Shown here: piece by piece, positions 1-10,416 of the stretch
Numbering within the stretch: position 1 is the first letter of the stretch
How the letters are laid out: each line of letters opens with the position of its first letter
DNA from: Ceratopteris richardii
Taxonomy: Eukaryota > Streptophyta > Polypodiopsida > Polypodiales > Pteridaceae
Direction of reading: 5' to 3'
DNA: 64,000 nt
Assembly: GCA_020310875.1 (NCBI GenBank)
Contig: CM035417.1
Span: 106,930,279 to 106,994,278 of the forward strand
Translations under genes and position numbers: made by a program
The notes under the pieces: generated by a model
Seen by the model: the letters and a program-made list of their open reading frames with translations, nothing else
Database searches by the model: none
Told to the model about the DNA's origin: nothing

Positions 1-285
1 ATTATGACAGATCAAGGCACACATTTTCTTAACAATTTAATGACAATTCTCACGCACTCTCTTCAGATTTTGCACAAATTCAGTTCACCGTACTATCCTC
101 GTACTAATGGCTTGGCTGAAAGTACAAACAAGACATTGTTGAGTATGCTTCATAAATTGATTATCGAATCACCAGAAAGATGGGATCAGTTACTACTTGC
201 AGTATTATGGACATACCGAACTACTTACAAAGTTGCCACCGGACTGACTCCTTTCAAACTTGCATATGGAATGGAGGGAGTGTAA
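1..285 (+). pseudogene. Ty3/gypsy integrase fragment (gypsy-0), 5' side outside window
   Basis: The reading frame covers the second half of a gypsy integrase core. The catalytic Asp lies in TDQGTHF near position 10, and the catalytic Glu lies in NGLAEST about 36 residues later. The next conserved stretch (ERWDQLL...WTYRTTYK..TGLTPFKLAYGME) closely matches the integrases of the two gypsy elements at 18.1 kb and 37.0 kb, so this is a third member of that group. The frame stops exactly where LTR-like sequence begins (281). The integrase C-terminus, and any downstream ORFs such as those in gypsy-1, have therefore been deleted. The left part lies outside the window. Confidence 0.85.
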
Positions 286-1129
286 GCCGCCAGATTGGCA
301 ATTGTAAAATCTGACTCTTAATGAACCAAAAGGTTGTTGCATAGATGTTGTAACCTTGATTGATGTTGTAACCTTTATATAAATCAATGAAAAAAGACGC
401 TTCGGTGACGACCAGAGGAGTCGCCAGATTGTTTGTCTAGTTGATGATGTTTGTGTAGTTTCCGTGGTGTGTTTGAGAACTCTGAGTTATTCTGTGTCTT
501 TCTATTCTGTTTGATTATATGCACCTGTATGGTACAAATTGAGTTACTGTTATTGTCTCTATTGTTTACAGTAATTGTGTTTGGATCAGCTCTTAAGTTA
601 GACAAAGTGATTTTGTATTACGGTAATGATAGTTTTGCCACTGTCTGTTGAGAACGCATCCACTGGATTGTAATCGATAGTAAGATTGTAAGAGTGTAAC
701 CAGAGTCTTGATAAGTAAGTTGTATTGACAGATATTTTTAATGTTAGATTAGGATCATGTGTTGATTCATTATCTATACCTGTCCGGTAAAGATTAAGTT
801 ACAGTAAGGTTATCTTAAGTTAAGCACTAAATCACGGTTCCGTTAAGTTTATTACTGTGAGTTTGTGTTATGGTCATCTTTGCATTGTGCGTTGGTCACT
901 AAGGAAGTCTTAATCTGTGTATGAATCGACATTTTGTGAGTAGATGAATCAGACGAAGTTCGAGTTTTCGGTTAGTAAGTTGGATTAGTAAAGTTATTGA
1001 ATAGACTGTTATGTGAGTGAGTTGATTTGGGAAAATCAAGTATAGGGCCTCTGTTTAACATAACCCTTCCACTCCCAAGAACTCGAATATATGTTTAAAC
1101 GCGTCTCTGATGGCAAGACCCACGTTTAA
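281..1129 (+). repeat. LTR remnant of gypsy-0 (probable 3' LTR)
   Basis: The block starts TGTAAGCCGCCAGATTGG, which resembles the gypsy-2 LTR start TGTTAGTCAGCCGCCGG. Near 1031-1080 it carries the block 'gggcctctgt..aaca..cccttccactcccaagaac', which also lies near the 3' end of the gypsy-1 and gypsy-2 LTRs. It ends in cacgtttaa, close to the tttaaca ends of the others. Length (about 850 bp) equals the gypsy-2 LTR. The exact right end is uncertain by a few bases. Confidence 0.7.
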
Positions 1130-1131
1130 TA

Positions 1132-1194
1132 GTACATACAAATGTATGGGGACCAAGTCAAGAACCTTCATTGGCAGGATCAAGGTATTGTTGG
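1132..1194 (+). pseudogene. Ty1/copia integrase scrap
   Basis: Translation gives VHTNVWGPS.EPSLAGSRY, the region around the first catalytic Asp of copia integrase (compare HTDVWGPSKDFSINGSRY in copia-A and copia-B). Here Asp is replaced by Asn. It starts directly after the gypsy-0 LTR, so gypsy-0 probably inserted into this older copia integrase, close to where gypsy-2 inserted into copia-B. Homology is lost after about 1194. Confidence 0.6.
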
Positions 1195-1816
1195 GAAAGA
1201 TGGATGGACATTCCAAGAAATGAGTTGGTAGTGCTAATATCTGCTCTGTACCAGCCCTCTTTCACTTCAAAGTTAAGTTGTAGGCCCTTTTAGCTTTCCA
1301 ATGACATTAAATAAGTGCATATACTTTGGAGATAATCCATGCAATGATTGATCCAAAACAGATAACTTCACAATTCACAAATCATCAAAAACCTTTTATT
1401 TTGGTTCACACACCTACTCCTTGTTAAGCTCAGTGCTCCTAGCACAGTAGGAATTAGAAAAATTCCTTTTAGAAGCAATTAGCTTAATGAGCTAATGATT
1501 CCAAATGGAATCACTTAAAATGATTGACTATGCACAGAGCAATCAATTTAGCAAGTCAAACATTACCCCCGATTTTTTAGGACCTCTGCATACAATCACC
1601 AGTGACCACTTTGAGGCACTTTTCTCCAAATTCACTAAATAGAATGTCTTCACAATTTGTCAGCATGTAGTAGACTTAGCGTTGATTCCAACACGCCATA
1701 GAACATTGAAAATGGTGGAGTAATGACTGAGATATGAGCAAGACAATAACATTGTTCTGAGTGACAATAATAGAGAGACCAACAAATATAATCAATGATC
1801 TATTGTATTATATGAC
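1195..1816. other. Unassigned AT-rich stretch, possibly partly copia-D LTR
   Basis: No coding sequence is recognised. The last part before 1817 is the left flank of the copia-A insertion and must be contiguous with 8247 in the older DNA, so it may belong to the copia-D 3' LTR whose other end lies at 8673. Three perfect short hairpins lie back to back at 1450-1512. The start of any LTR in this stretch could not be fixed. Confidence 0.4.
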
Positions 1817-1821
1817 AATGT

Positions 1822-2835
1822 TGATGGAGAGTGTTAATCTCCAAAAGAACAAGTTAACCTTGAAGTTAGATCACCTCTATATCAAGGTTAACCTTAGACT
1901 CCACCAAACTTAGAGATCATCCACCAAATTATCAGAAATATTGAAAGTTCTGAAAAATCAACTTCTCAGAAAAGTCTGCTGCAGATTAGTCACTCATTGA
2001 CTAATCAATTCTGTAAAGTTTTTGATAAAACTTTGCACAACACTTCGCCTTGAGGTTGCGCAACTTTGCCAAGTTAAATCTCTCAAAAAGATTAAGTACA
2101 CTCTGAGAAATGTGTGAAACACTTTACCTATGTCTGAAAGTGCTTCTTCTGCAATGGCGACTTTGACACCTGCAACTTCTTAGCATTGGTTCTCCCAACT
2201 CTGAACCCGTTTGATCAAGATCTTCTAGCCATAGATGGTTTACCTTCCAACTTAAATTTTAAGCTCTCATTTGTGTAAAACTTTACACTATGGACTGAGC
2301 ACTGACCATTTCTTTGAAAATGAAATGTGCGCCAGATTTCTCGACTCTTAGAACATTTTCACATATGAATGTTCCTAAGCAAAATTCTCACAACCTGATT
2401 GAAATTAAACTCTCAAATTCTAGCCATAGATAGATTAGCTATGGACTTAGATACGTGCAGAAAGATTCTTCAAAAGATTAAGCACAGAAGGAGAATGGGA
2501 GAGAAGATCGACGCGCAGAATTCTACTAAATTTTCTTCTTCATTACTTTTCACACATATGGTTGATGATACATACAATGTTCATCACTTCTTCACCTGAT
2601 TCTTCTCTATATGATCTATATCACTCTCTCTCTTTATGAATACGTATCTGTAGATATATATACGAGTCTAACTCGTCATCCTTTTTCAAAATACATTGAA
2701 CTATTTACAAGAGTAATATACAAAAGAAACATTTCTGATTCCATTTTCTTCCTCTGAAAGTAATCTTCATTCTTCCATATGTCTTCTCACTTTGATCTTC
2801 ATAGAATCACTATTGATGATTGTTCTGCTCCAACA
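1822..2835 (-). repeat. Copia-A 3' LTR
   Basis: The LTR runs from tgatggagag to gctccaaca on the plus strand, that is TGTTGGAGC...CTCTCCATCA on the element strand. It is a direct repeat of 7228-8241 with the same length (1014 bp). A TATA-rich segment (tagatatatatacgag, about 2652) is the likely promoter core. The short frame at 2399-2599 is LTR noise and recurs at 7805. Confidence 0.95.
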
Positions 2836-2849
2836 GCTCCCCCTCAATC
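2836..2849 (-). other. Copia-A polypurine tract
   Basis: On the element strand this reads GATTGAGGGGGAGC and directly abuts the 3' LTR, as expected for the plus-strand priming site. The gag-pol stop lies just upstream. Copia-B has the same tract before its 3' LTR at 25449. Confidence 0.85.
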
Positions 2850-5800
2850 TTCAATTGTGATTACCTGTATCTTCTTTATTCCTGCCATATCTTTAAACCT
2901 CTGCAATTTAGGTCCATCCAAATTTTTAGTCATCATATCTGCAAGTTGATCTTTTGTAGGGGTGTGTATAACTTCAATTTCCTTCTCAATGACCTTCTCT
3001 CTCAGAAAATGATATTGTATTTCAATATGCTTATTTCTAGCATGAAATACAGGATTAGCTGCCAAGTATAATGAACTCATATTGTCTCCACAAATAATAG
3101 GAGTACTCTGAATCACATCAAAAACTTTCAAAAGTGTCTTTAGCCATATTACCTCTTTTGCAGCTTCCACCATACCTTTATATTCTGCTTCTGTAGATGA
3201 CAAAGCAACTGTATGTTGCTTCTTGGAACACCATGAAATCAATTTGTCTCCTACATAGCACAAGTATCCATGTGTTGATCTTCTATCATCCACATTACCT
3301 GCCCAATCTGCATCACTATATATCTTGATTCTTGTATCTGAAGTAAACCCATAGTACAACCCTTCTTTGAGTGTACCCTTGATGTACCTAAGTACTCTTT
3401 GTCCTGCAATCCAATGTTCCTTTCTAGGACAATGCATGAATTGTGAAAGCACACCAACTGCATATGATAAGTCAGGCCTTGTCAATGTAGCATAAATCAA
3501 GCTACCAATCAAACTTTGATAGAGTTTCATATCTCTGAACTCTTCTCCTCCAATCCTAGACAATTTATGGTTCACTTCCAAAGGTGTAGGTGCAACCCTG
3601 CAATCTTCCATTTTAAATTTGGTTAGCAAATTTTTAAGATACCTTTCTTGGGTCACATATACTCCATGTTGAGTATAAGAGATCTCCATTCCCAAGAAGA
3701 ATGATAGGTTCCCCAAATCACTGATTTTGAACTCTTTCTTCATCTGCTTTTTGATCATTTGTATCCCCTTATCATCTGTTCCTGTAAGTATTATGTCATC
3801 AACATAAATACACACATAAATGAACCCATCTTCACTTGCTTTGACTAGCAAGCTACTATCTGCCTTTGATGCTTGAAAACCAAGATCATTCAAGAATTTT
3901 ACAAGCCTATAATTCCAAGCCCTTGGGGCTTGCTTCAACCCATACAAAGCTCTCTTGAGCTTACATACATAATTTGGACTCACTTGATCTTTGAACCCAT
4001 CTGGTTGCTCCATGTAGACTTCATCTGAAATGTAACCATTCAAGAAAGCATTTTTAACATCTAATTGAGACAACTTCCAACCTTTACAAGCAGCAATTGC
4101 AATGAGTGTCCTGATGGTTGTCATCTTTGCCACAGGACTATAGGTCTCATCATAGTCCACTCCATATGTTTGTGCATACCCTTTCACAACAAGTCTAGCT
4201 TTGTACCTAGACACACTTCCATCTGCAAATCTCTTTGTTTTGTAAACCCACTTACATCCAATAATCTTTTGACTATTAGGTTTAGGAACCAAATCCCATG
4301 TTTGATTCTCTATCAATGCATCATACTCCTCTTGCATAGCATCTTCCCAATTCTTCTTCCCTTTGGCTTCTTCATATGTAGAAGGATCTTCATCTGCTTT
4401 TACCAAATAAGCATAATCTTTAGTAGTCAAGAATGAAGTGTCATAGCTATACCTTGTAGGTTGCCATTTGTGCCTAGATGATCTCCTAACTTCTGCACTT
4501 CTTGAGGTCTCTGGTTCATCACATTCTGGATCAAACCTTGGCCTCTCTTCAACTTCAATCTGCACTTCATTGTTCTCACTTTCATCAAGTAATTGAATCT
4601 TTGCTTTGCCTTTCCTTTGTTCCACTACTTCTTCATCATCTGCATGTACATTATATTTACCTGCATACCAAGTACCTTGCTCATCAAATGTAACATCCTT
4701 GGATACAATAAATTGCTTTGTGGATGGACTCCACAACCTGTATCCCATTTGCTTATCATCATAGCCAATGAAAACATATTTCTCTGCCTTAGGCTCCAAC
4801 TTATGCCTCAATTGAGATGGCACATATGCATATGCCAAGCATCCAAATATTCTGCAATGATCCAAGGTAGGTTTCTTACCCCACCAAGCTTCATATGGTG
4901 TCATACCCTGCAAAGCTTTACAAGGCAATCTATTAACCAAATATGTAGCTGTATTAACAGCCTCAGCCCACAAATAATTTGGACAATTCTTCTCTTTCAT
5001 CATGGACCTTGCAAACTCAACAAGAGTCCTATTTCTTCTTTCTGCTACCCCATTTTGTTGAGGAGAGTACCTGCAAGTAACTTCTCTCTTTATACCTGCA
5101 TTCCACAAATAATCATTGAACTCATTTGAAAAATACTCTCCCCCTCCATCTGACCTTAGTCTCTTCAATTTTTGACCTGTAATTCTTTCTGCATATGCAT
5201 GATAGTGTTTAAATGTATTAAACACTTCTGACTTTTCCTTAATCACATAAATTGTGATCCACCTGGTAGCATCATCAACATATATGACATAATATCTTGA
5301 ACCATTTATACTAAAGTCCTTTGAAGGACCCCACACATCTGTATGCACCAATTCAAGTCTTTCTGAGTACATAAATCCATGCTTGGAATAAGATTGCTTA
5401 TGAGCCTTACCTAATTGACATGCCTCACATCTGTATGTCATGTGTTGACCTGTAATGTTAGGCATTCCAAGCACTGAATCATTGTTAATCATTTCTTTGA
5501 TACCTCTTTCATTAAAGTGTCCAAGTCTTTTGTGCCAAAGATCCAACTCTGACACCTTTTGCTCTCCATATGTGAACATAGCATGTCCAACATTTCCTTG
5601 TACCTTCAATGTGAAAAGCCTTCCTTCTTTCTTTCCTGCAATAACTTGTTTATACCCTTGACTAGGGTCTTCCACATAAACTCCATCATTGGTAAACCTT
5701 ACCTCATAACCTTTTTCCACAATTTGACCTACACTGATCAAATTCTTTGGAATTGTGGGAACATAGAGTACCTTACTCAGAAGAGTGCTCCCATCCTTAG

Positions 5801-7004
5801 CTTTGACTGAACCAATTGACTTTACCTTATGCTTTGTATTATCACCTGTCTGCACTGTATGATTAATTGCATTGTGATCTAGGTCAGTCATCAAAGCAAT
5901 ATTTCCACTCAAATGATTACTACATCCTGAATCAATATAAAACACTCTCATGTCCTCATGTGAGGTTTCACATGTATTCATAATGAGAGTCGAATCCTCC
6001 TTTTGATCTGATGCATAGTTGTAGTAGGTGTTATTATAGGATTGATTTTGGAAGCTTCTTCCTCCACCTCTTCCAAAAGAATTCCTACTACCTCTACCTC
6101 TGAAATTTCCTCTCTGAAATCTACCACCTCTTGCTCTTTGATTAAAGTTCTGATAATTACCATTGTTTTGATTATTGTGCCAACAATCATGAGATAGATG
6201 ATTGGTCTTACCACATATCCAACAAGCTCTTGCATTATCTTTGTTGTTTCTGCCTCTTCCTCTACTTCTGCCATTTCCTCTTCCTCTTATGAAGTTTGCT
6301 TGGTTTGATGTACCTTCTTCTTCACCTGATTGTTGCTTCCCTTTGTTGGCTTTCTTCTTGTCTTTAGAATACATTGCATGACCTGCACTCTTATCAACAT
6401 CTCCTTTGATATCATTCTCAAAAGTTAGCATATGACCTAACAATTGATTCAAATCAGGAGTAAAATGATCTAATGAAAGTTCTGTAGATAAAATGAAAGG
6501 CTTCCACTTCTCATCTCCTCTTAGCCCTGTGAGTATTTGTCTTACCAATTTGTCTTCTTCAATATCTTCATCAACTGCACCTAAAGAGTCTGCAATATCC
6601 TTCATCTTTGTCACATAATCAGAAATTGATTGTGAGGCCTTCTTCTTGAAGGTAGTAAATTCTGCCCATAGTGAAGCCTTCCTTGATTTGGTTGTATTTT
6701 GGAAATGCTCTTCCAAAGCATTCCAAATGTCACAAGCACTCTCAAGTCCTCTAATGTGAGGAAGCAAATAGTCATTGACTGCCATGTAGATGATGCTTCT
6801 TGCTTGAGCATCCTTCTTCATCCAATTCTTCAAGTCTGCAAGCTCCTCCCTAGTTGGAACACTAGGATCTCTGAATTCTGGCTTTTCTTCATCTCCTGTG
6901 ATATATCCTATCAAATCTTTGCTCATAAGGTGAGCTTCCATCCTCATAGACCATGCAGGATAGTTCTCTCTATCCAACTTTTCAATTTGGAGACTATCTC
7001 CCAT
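2844..7004 (-). CDS. Copia-A gag-pol polyprotein, intact
   Basis: A single uninterrupted frame of 1386 aa starts at an ATG (MGDSLQIEKLD). In order it contains: a UBN2-type gag (about 1-200); an RG-rich stretch with one CCHC knuckle (CWICG....H....C, about 261-274); an aspartic protease with active site DSG (358-360); a GAG-pre-integrase segment (LWHKRLGHF, about 490); and an integrase core with D556, D619 and E655, the last two 35 residues apart. A copia RT (about 905-1150) follows, with the YVDD motif at 1067-1070, then RNase H (DADWAG.VDDRRST; ALSSTEAEY) to the end. The order protease-integrase-RT-RNase H defines Ty1/copia. Length is normal and all catalytic residues are present, so it may encode active enzymes. 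Confidence 0.96.
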   Translation of the reverse strand: MGDSLQIEKLDRENYPAWSMRMEAHLMSKDLIGYITGDEEKPEFRDPSVPTREELADLKNWMKKDAQARSIIYMAVNDYLLPHIRGLESACDIWNALEEHFQNTTKSRKASLWAEFTTFKKKASQSISDYVTKMKDIADSLGAVDEDIEEDKLVRQILTGLRGDEKWKPFILSTELSLDHFTPDLNQLLGHMLTFENDIKGDVDKSAGHAMYSKDKKKANKGKQQSGEEEGTSNQANFIRGRGNGRSRGRGRNNKDNARACWICGKTNHLSHDCWHNNQNNGNYQNFNQRARGGRFQRGNFRGRGSRNSFGRGGGRSFQNQSYNNTYYNYASDQKEDSTLIMNTCETSHEDMRVFYIDSGCSNHLSGNIALMTDLDHNAINHTVQTGDNTKHKVKSIGSVKAKDGSTLLSKVLYVPTIPKNLISVGQIVEKGYEVRFTNDGVYVEDPSQGYKQVIAGKKEGRLFTLKVQGNVGHAMFTYGEQKVSELDLWHKRLGHFNERGIKEMINNDSVLGMPNITGQHMTYRCEACQLGKAHKQSYSKHGFMYSERLELVHTDVWGPSKDFSINGSRYYVIYVDDATRWITIYVIKEKSEVFNTFKHYHAYAERITGQKLKRLRSDGGGEYFSNEFNDYLWNAGIKREVTCRYSPQQNGVAERRNRTLVEFARSMMKEKNCPNYLWAEAVNTATYLVNRLPCKALQGMTPYEAWWGKKPTLDHCRIFGCLAYAYVPSQLRHKLEPKAEKYVFIGYDDKQMGYRLWSPSTKQFIVSKDVTFDEQGTWYAGKYNVHADDEEVVEQRKGKAKIQLLDESENNEVQIEVEERPRFDPECDEPETSRSAEVRRSSRHKWQPTRYSYDTSFLTTKDYAYLVKADEDPSTYEEAKGKKNWEDAMQEEYDALIENQTWDLVPKPNSQKIIGCKWVYKTKRFADGSVSRYKARLVVKGYAQTYGVDYDETYSPVAKMTTIRTLIAIAACKGWKLSQLDVKNAFLNGYISDEVYMEQPDGFKDQVSPNYVCKLKRALYGLKQAPRAWNYRLVKFLNDLGFQASKADSSLLVKASEDGFIYVCIYVDDIILTGTDDKGIQMIKKQMKKEFKISDLGNLSFFLGMEISYTQHGVYVTQERYLKNLLTKFKMEDCRVAPTPLEVNHKLSRIGGEEFRDMKLYQSLIGSLIYATLTRPDLSYAVGVLSQFMHCPRKEHWIAGQRVLRYIKGTLKEGLYYGFTSDTRIKIYSDADWAGNVDDRRSTHGYLCYVGDKLISWCSKKQHTVALSSTEAEYKGMVEAAKEVIWLKTLLKVFDVIQSTPIICGDNMSSLYLAANPVFHARNKHIEIQYHFLREKVIEKEIEVIHTPTKDQLADMMTKNLDGPKLQRFKDMAGIKKIQVITIED

Positions 7005-7214
7005 CTTTACTTCACCTGTAACTTCAAATCTTTAACCTTTACAAATAATAAATGTACCTTTACTTCGAATGTTGCTCCTTCTGATCCTTTTGATACTCTT
7101 TGTATGTCTTCCTTCAAGTTTTCTTCAACCTTTACCCTTCTGCACCTTCAAGATGTAAAGACTTGTACTTCTGCAATAGTCGGAGTCTTCTTCACTTCAA
7201 TTTTGACACAACCT

Positions 7215-7226
7215 GCTCTGATACCA
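7215..7226 (-). other. Copia-A primer-binding site
   Basis: The element strand reads TGGTATCAGAGC, the usual plant copia site complementary to the 3' end of initiator Met tRNA, one base inside the 5' LTR. Confidence 0.93.
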
Positions 7227-7227
7227 C

Positions 7228-8241
7228 TGATGGAGAGTGTTAATCTCCAAAAGAACAAGTTAACCTTGAAGTTAGATCACCTCTATATCAAGGTTAACCT
7301 TAGACTCCACCAAACTTAGAGATCATCCACCAAATTATCAGAAATATTGAAAGTTCTGAAAAATCAACTTCTCAGAAAAGTCTGCTACAGATTAGTCACT
7401 CATTGACTAATCAATTCTGTAAAGTTTTTGATAAAACTTTGCACAACACTTCGCCTTGAGGTTGCGCAACTTTGCCAAGTTAAATCTCTCAAAAAGATTA
7501 AGTACACTCTGAGAAATGTGTGAAACACTTTACCTATGTCTGAAAGTGCTTCTTCTGCAATGGCGACTTTGACACCTGCAACTTCTTAGCATTGGTTCTC
7601 CCAACTCTGAACCCGTTTGATCAAGATCTTCTAGCCATAGATGGTTTACCTTCCAACTTAAATTTTAAGCTCTCATTTGTGTAAAACTTTACACTATGGA
7701 CTGAGCACTGACCATTTCTTTGAAAATGAAATGTGCGCCAGATTTCTCGACTCTTAGAACATTTTCACATATGAATGTTCCTAAGCAAAATTCTCACAAC
7801 CTGATTGAAATTAAACTCTCAAATTCTAGCCATAGATAGATTAGCTATGGACTTAGATACGTGCAGAAAGATTCTTCAAAAGATTAAGCACAGAAGGAGA
7901 ATGGGAGAGAAGATCGACGCGCAGAATTCTACTAAATTTTCTTCTTCATTACTTTTCACACATATGGTTGATGATACATACAATGTTCATCACTTCTTCA
8001 CCTGATTCTTCTCTATATGATCTATATCACTCTCTCTCTTTATGAATACGTATCTGTAGATATATATACGAGTCTAACTCGTCATCCTTTTTCAAAATAC
8101 ATTGAACTATTTACAAGAGTAATATACAAAAGAAACATTTCTGATTCCATTTTCTTCCTCTGAAAGTAATCTTCATTCTTCCATATGTCTTCTCACTTTG
8201 ATCTTCATAGAATCACTATTGATGATTGTTCTGCTCCAACA
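7228..8241 (-). repeat. Copia-A 5' LTR
   Basis: Direct repeat of 1822-2835 (1014 bp, one substitution seen). As the 5' LTR it should hold the element promoter. The outer end is followed by target duplication aatgt at 8242-8246. Confidence 0.95.
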
Positions 8242-8246
8242 AATGT

Positions 8247-8673
8247 TGTACATGATCATTGGCATGATAATCAATGCCCAATGATAATGAGAAGTTTAGG
8301 CTATGAGGTGAGCCACACACTCTCTACAATGTGATCAACTAAAGGCTTGAAAAGATGAGAGCTACCCCACAAGATTTTACAACTATCTTTTATAGATGCT
8401 TTGATCAAATTTGAATTTGAATTCAAATTTGGCTCTCATTAAAAGGTGATCCATTAATCTAGGAGATATTCTCTCTAAATGATTTTGTATCTTTTCATTC
8501 TATCTACTTCGATGAATTTGGTGGCTTTTACAAAGATTCTTTTGATGTAAATGCCTTTTACAATAGATAAAATGTAACAACCATAAGCAATGGTTCTCAT
8601 GGGTCTTCAATCAATTGCACAAAAAATCTTCTCATGCCTAGCCAAGTGTGTAGGCTTGGCACTTGCACCAACA
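8247..8673 (-). repeat. Part of copia-D 3' LTR
   Basis: The right end cttgcaccaaca is followed by actccccctcaagcc, a minus-strand polypurine tract (GGCTTGAGGGGGAGT), and then by the copia-D RNase H end. This is therefore the inner end of a minus-strand 3' LTR that copia-A split. The rest of this LTR should lie left of 1817, but its outer end was not identified. Confidence 0.7.
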
Positions 8674-8713
8674 ACTCCCCCTCAAGCCAAACATCTTAGC
8701 TTGGTCTTCTTCA

Positions 8714-9145
8714 TCAATCCTCTTGAATGTCTTGCAATCCAATCATAGCTTTAAACCTGCAAAGTTTACTAGTAACATCAAGTGCTTTGGTCAATAAGTC
8801 TACACATTGCATATTAGTTGATACATATGCCAACTGAATCTCCATGCTCAATAGCTTCTCTCTTGCATAATGATAATGGACCTCAATATGTTTGGTCCTA
8901 GCATGATAGATAGGATTTGCTACAAGGTCTAAAGAACTTGTATTGTCTCCAAAAAGCATTAGAGAGTTATTATGTAATCCGAGATCTGAATATAGCAATA
9001 TAATCCATATTGCTTCTTGAGTAGCATTGGCTAGTCCTCTATATTCAGCATTTGTTGAAGATAAAGCAACAGTGGGTTGCTTCTTGAAAGACCATGAAAT
9101 AGGCTTCTCACCTGCAAAAGAGAGATAACCTAAGGTACTCCTCCT
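8714..9145 (-). pseudogene. Copia-D RNase H C-terminal part
   Basis: The minus strand encodes the end of a copia RNase H: TVALSSTNAEYRGLA, then LFGDNTSSLDLVANP, HARTKHIEVHYH and the closing segment VDLLTKAL. It stops just before the polypurine tract at 8674-8690. The upstream part of the same gene resumes at 26486 on the other side of copia-B, with target duplication ctcct at both joins. The gene is dead because of the insertion and in-frame stops in its RT. Confidence 0.85.
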
Positions 9146-10176
9146 TGTTGGTGCAAAACAATCAACAATTGAAGTTTTGATGAAGGTTTGAAGTCAAGGA
9201 CTGAAGAAAAGATCACGATATGAAGCATGAAGGAAGTACATGTTCAGAGAATGAAGATGTGTATACATATGTATATTAATTTAGAGTTAGCTCACTTATA
9301 CTTTTGTATAGTTATAAGCTTGTAAATATTTGCCTATATATACAAGGAAAAAATGTCGAGGAAAATATGAGAGAGCATGTGAATAGAGAAATAAGACGTC
9401 ATATGCGTCATTAGACACTTTAGAAGTGAGTAAGATCTCTCTCATCACTCAGATGTAAAGTTCTTCCAGAAATGAAAAAAGTTGCCCCCGATTTTTCTGA
9501 GTATTCTCCTTTTGTGTTTGATCATTTCAAGAATCCTTTTGTATGTATCTAATTCCATAGTTAATGAGTCTATGGTTAAAGTTTGAGAGTCTAATTGTAA
9601 ATAGGCTGTGAGGATTATGAGTAGGAACATTCATATGTGAGAAAGTGTTGAGTGTTTTCTGAAATAGGTGCAATCTCAATGGTCAAAGAATTGATTATTT
9701 CTCATCACAGTGTAAAGTTTTGCATAAATGAGGAGTCAAAATCTAAGTTGAAAGGTAATCCATCTATGGCTAAAAGTATTCGCATAAACGGGTTCTACTT
9801 TGAGAGAACCAAGCTTTACAAGTTGTAGGTGTCAAAGTCGACTATAAATAACTATAGGTTTAGACATAGGTGACTTGTTAAGATCATTTCTCAAGATCTA
9901 CTAAGTCTTTTGGAATGATTTAACTTGGAGGAGGTGCACAAACTATAGATGACACCTTCTGCAAAGTTTTATAAAAAACTTTACACATTTGATAAGTCAA
10001 TGAGTGAGTTATGTGCAACATACTTTTTGTGTAGTGATCCTCTTCATAGTTTGTTGAAAATTTTGGAAGATGAGTATTGATCCTCCAAATTGGTGAAGAT
10101 TTTAAGTTACTCTTGATATAGAGGTCTTCTAATTTCAAGATTAGCTTGTTCTTTTGGAGATTAACACTCTCCATCA
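9146..10176 (+). repeat. Copia-B 5' LTR
   Basis: 1031-bp direct repeat of 25449-26480, flanked outside by ctcct (9141-9145). A TATA-like stretch (cctatatatacaag, about 9333) is the likely promoter core. Confidence 0.92.
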
Positions 10177-10177
10177 G

Positions 10178-10189
10178 TGGTATCAGAGG
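10178..10189 (+). other. Copia-B primer-binding site
   Basis: TGGTATCAGAGG, one base after the 5' LTR. It differs from copia-A (…GAGC) only in the last base. Confidence 0.88.
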
Positions 10190-10416
10190 AGGAAGTATCA
10201 AAATTGAAGGAAGGATGACCCCGACTGCTGCAGTTATAAAGAATTCAACACTTGAAGATATAAAAGGGGACAGCTTGAAAGCAAAGCTTGAAAAGGAGGC
10301 CAAAAGATATCAAGGAAGACAAAAGGAACTTCATTTGAAACAAAGGTAATCTTATTAAAATTGTTAACAATACACCTCATAAAACTTGAAGGATTTAATA
10401 CATAGGTGAAGAAAGG

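Larger units (their letters stand above)
1822..8241 (-). mobile_element. Copia-A: complete Ty1/copia retrotransposon
   Basis: The element has two 1014-bp LTRs, an initiator-Met-type primer site, a polypurine tract and one intact gag-pol frame, all on the minus strand. It is flanked by the perfect 5-bp target duplication aatgt (1817-1821 and 8242-8246). The two LTRs looked identical by eye except for one substitution (ctgctGcag at about 1981 against ctgctAcag near 7387). That points to a recent insertion of a potentially autonomous copy. It landed in an older copia LTR (copia-D). It belongs to the same family as copia-B at 9146-26480, which lies in the opposite orientation. Confidence 0.95.

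Noticed and set aside
2399..2599. Small conserved ORF (repeated at 7805-8005)
   Set aside because: It repeats because it lies in both LTRs of copia-A, and it starts with TTG. There is no evidence of coding beyond LTR identity.
4593..5129. Open frames opposite copia-A pol
   Set aside because: Antisense shadows of an intact gag-pol; they show no motifs of their own.
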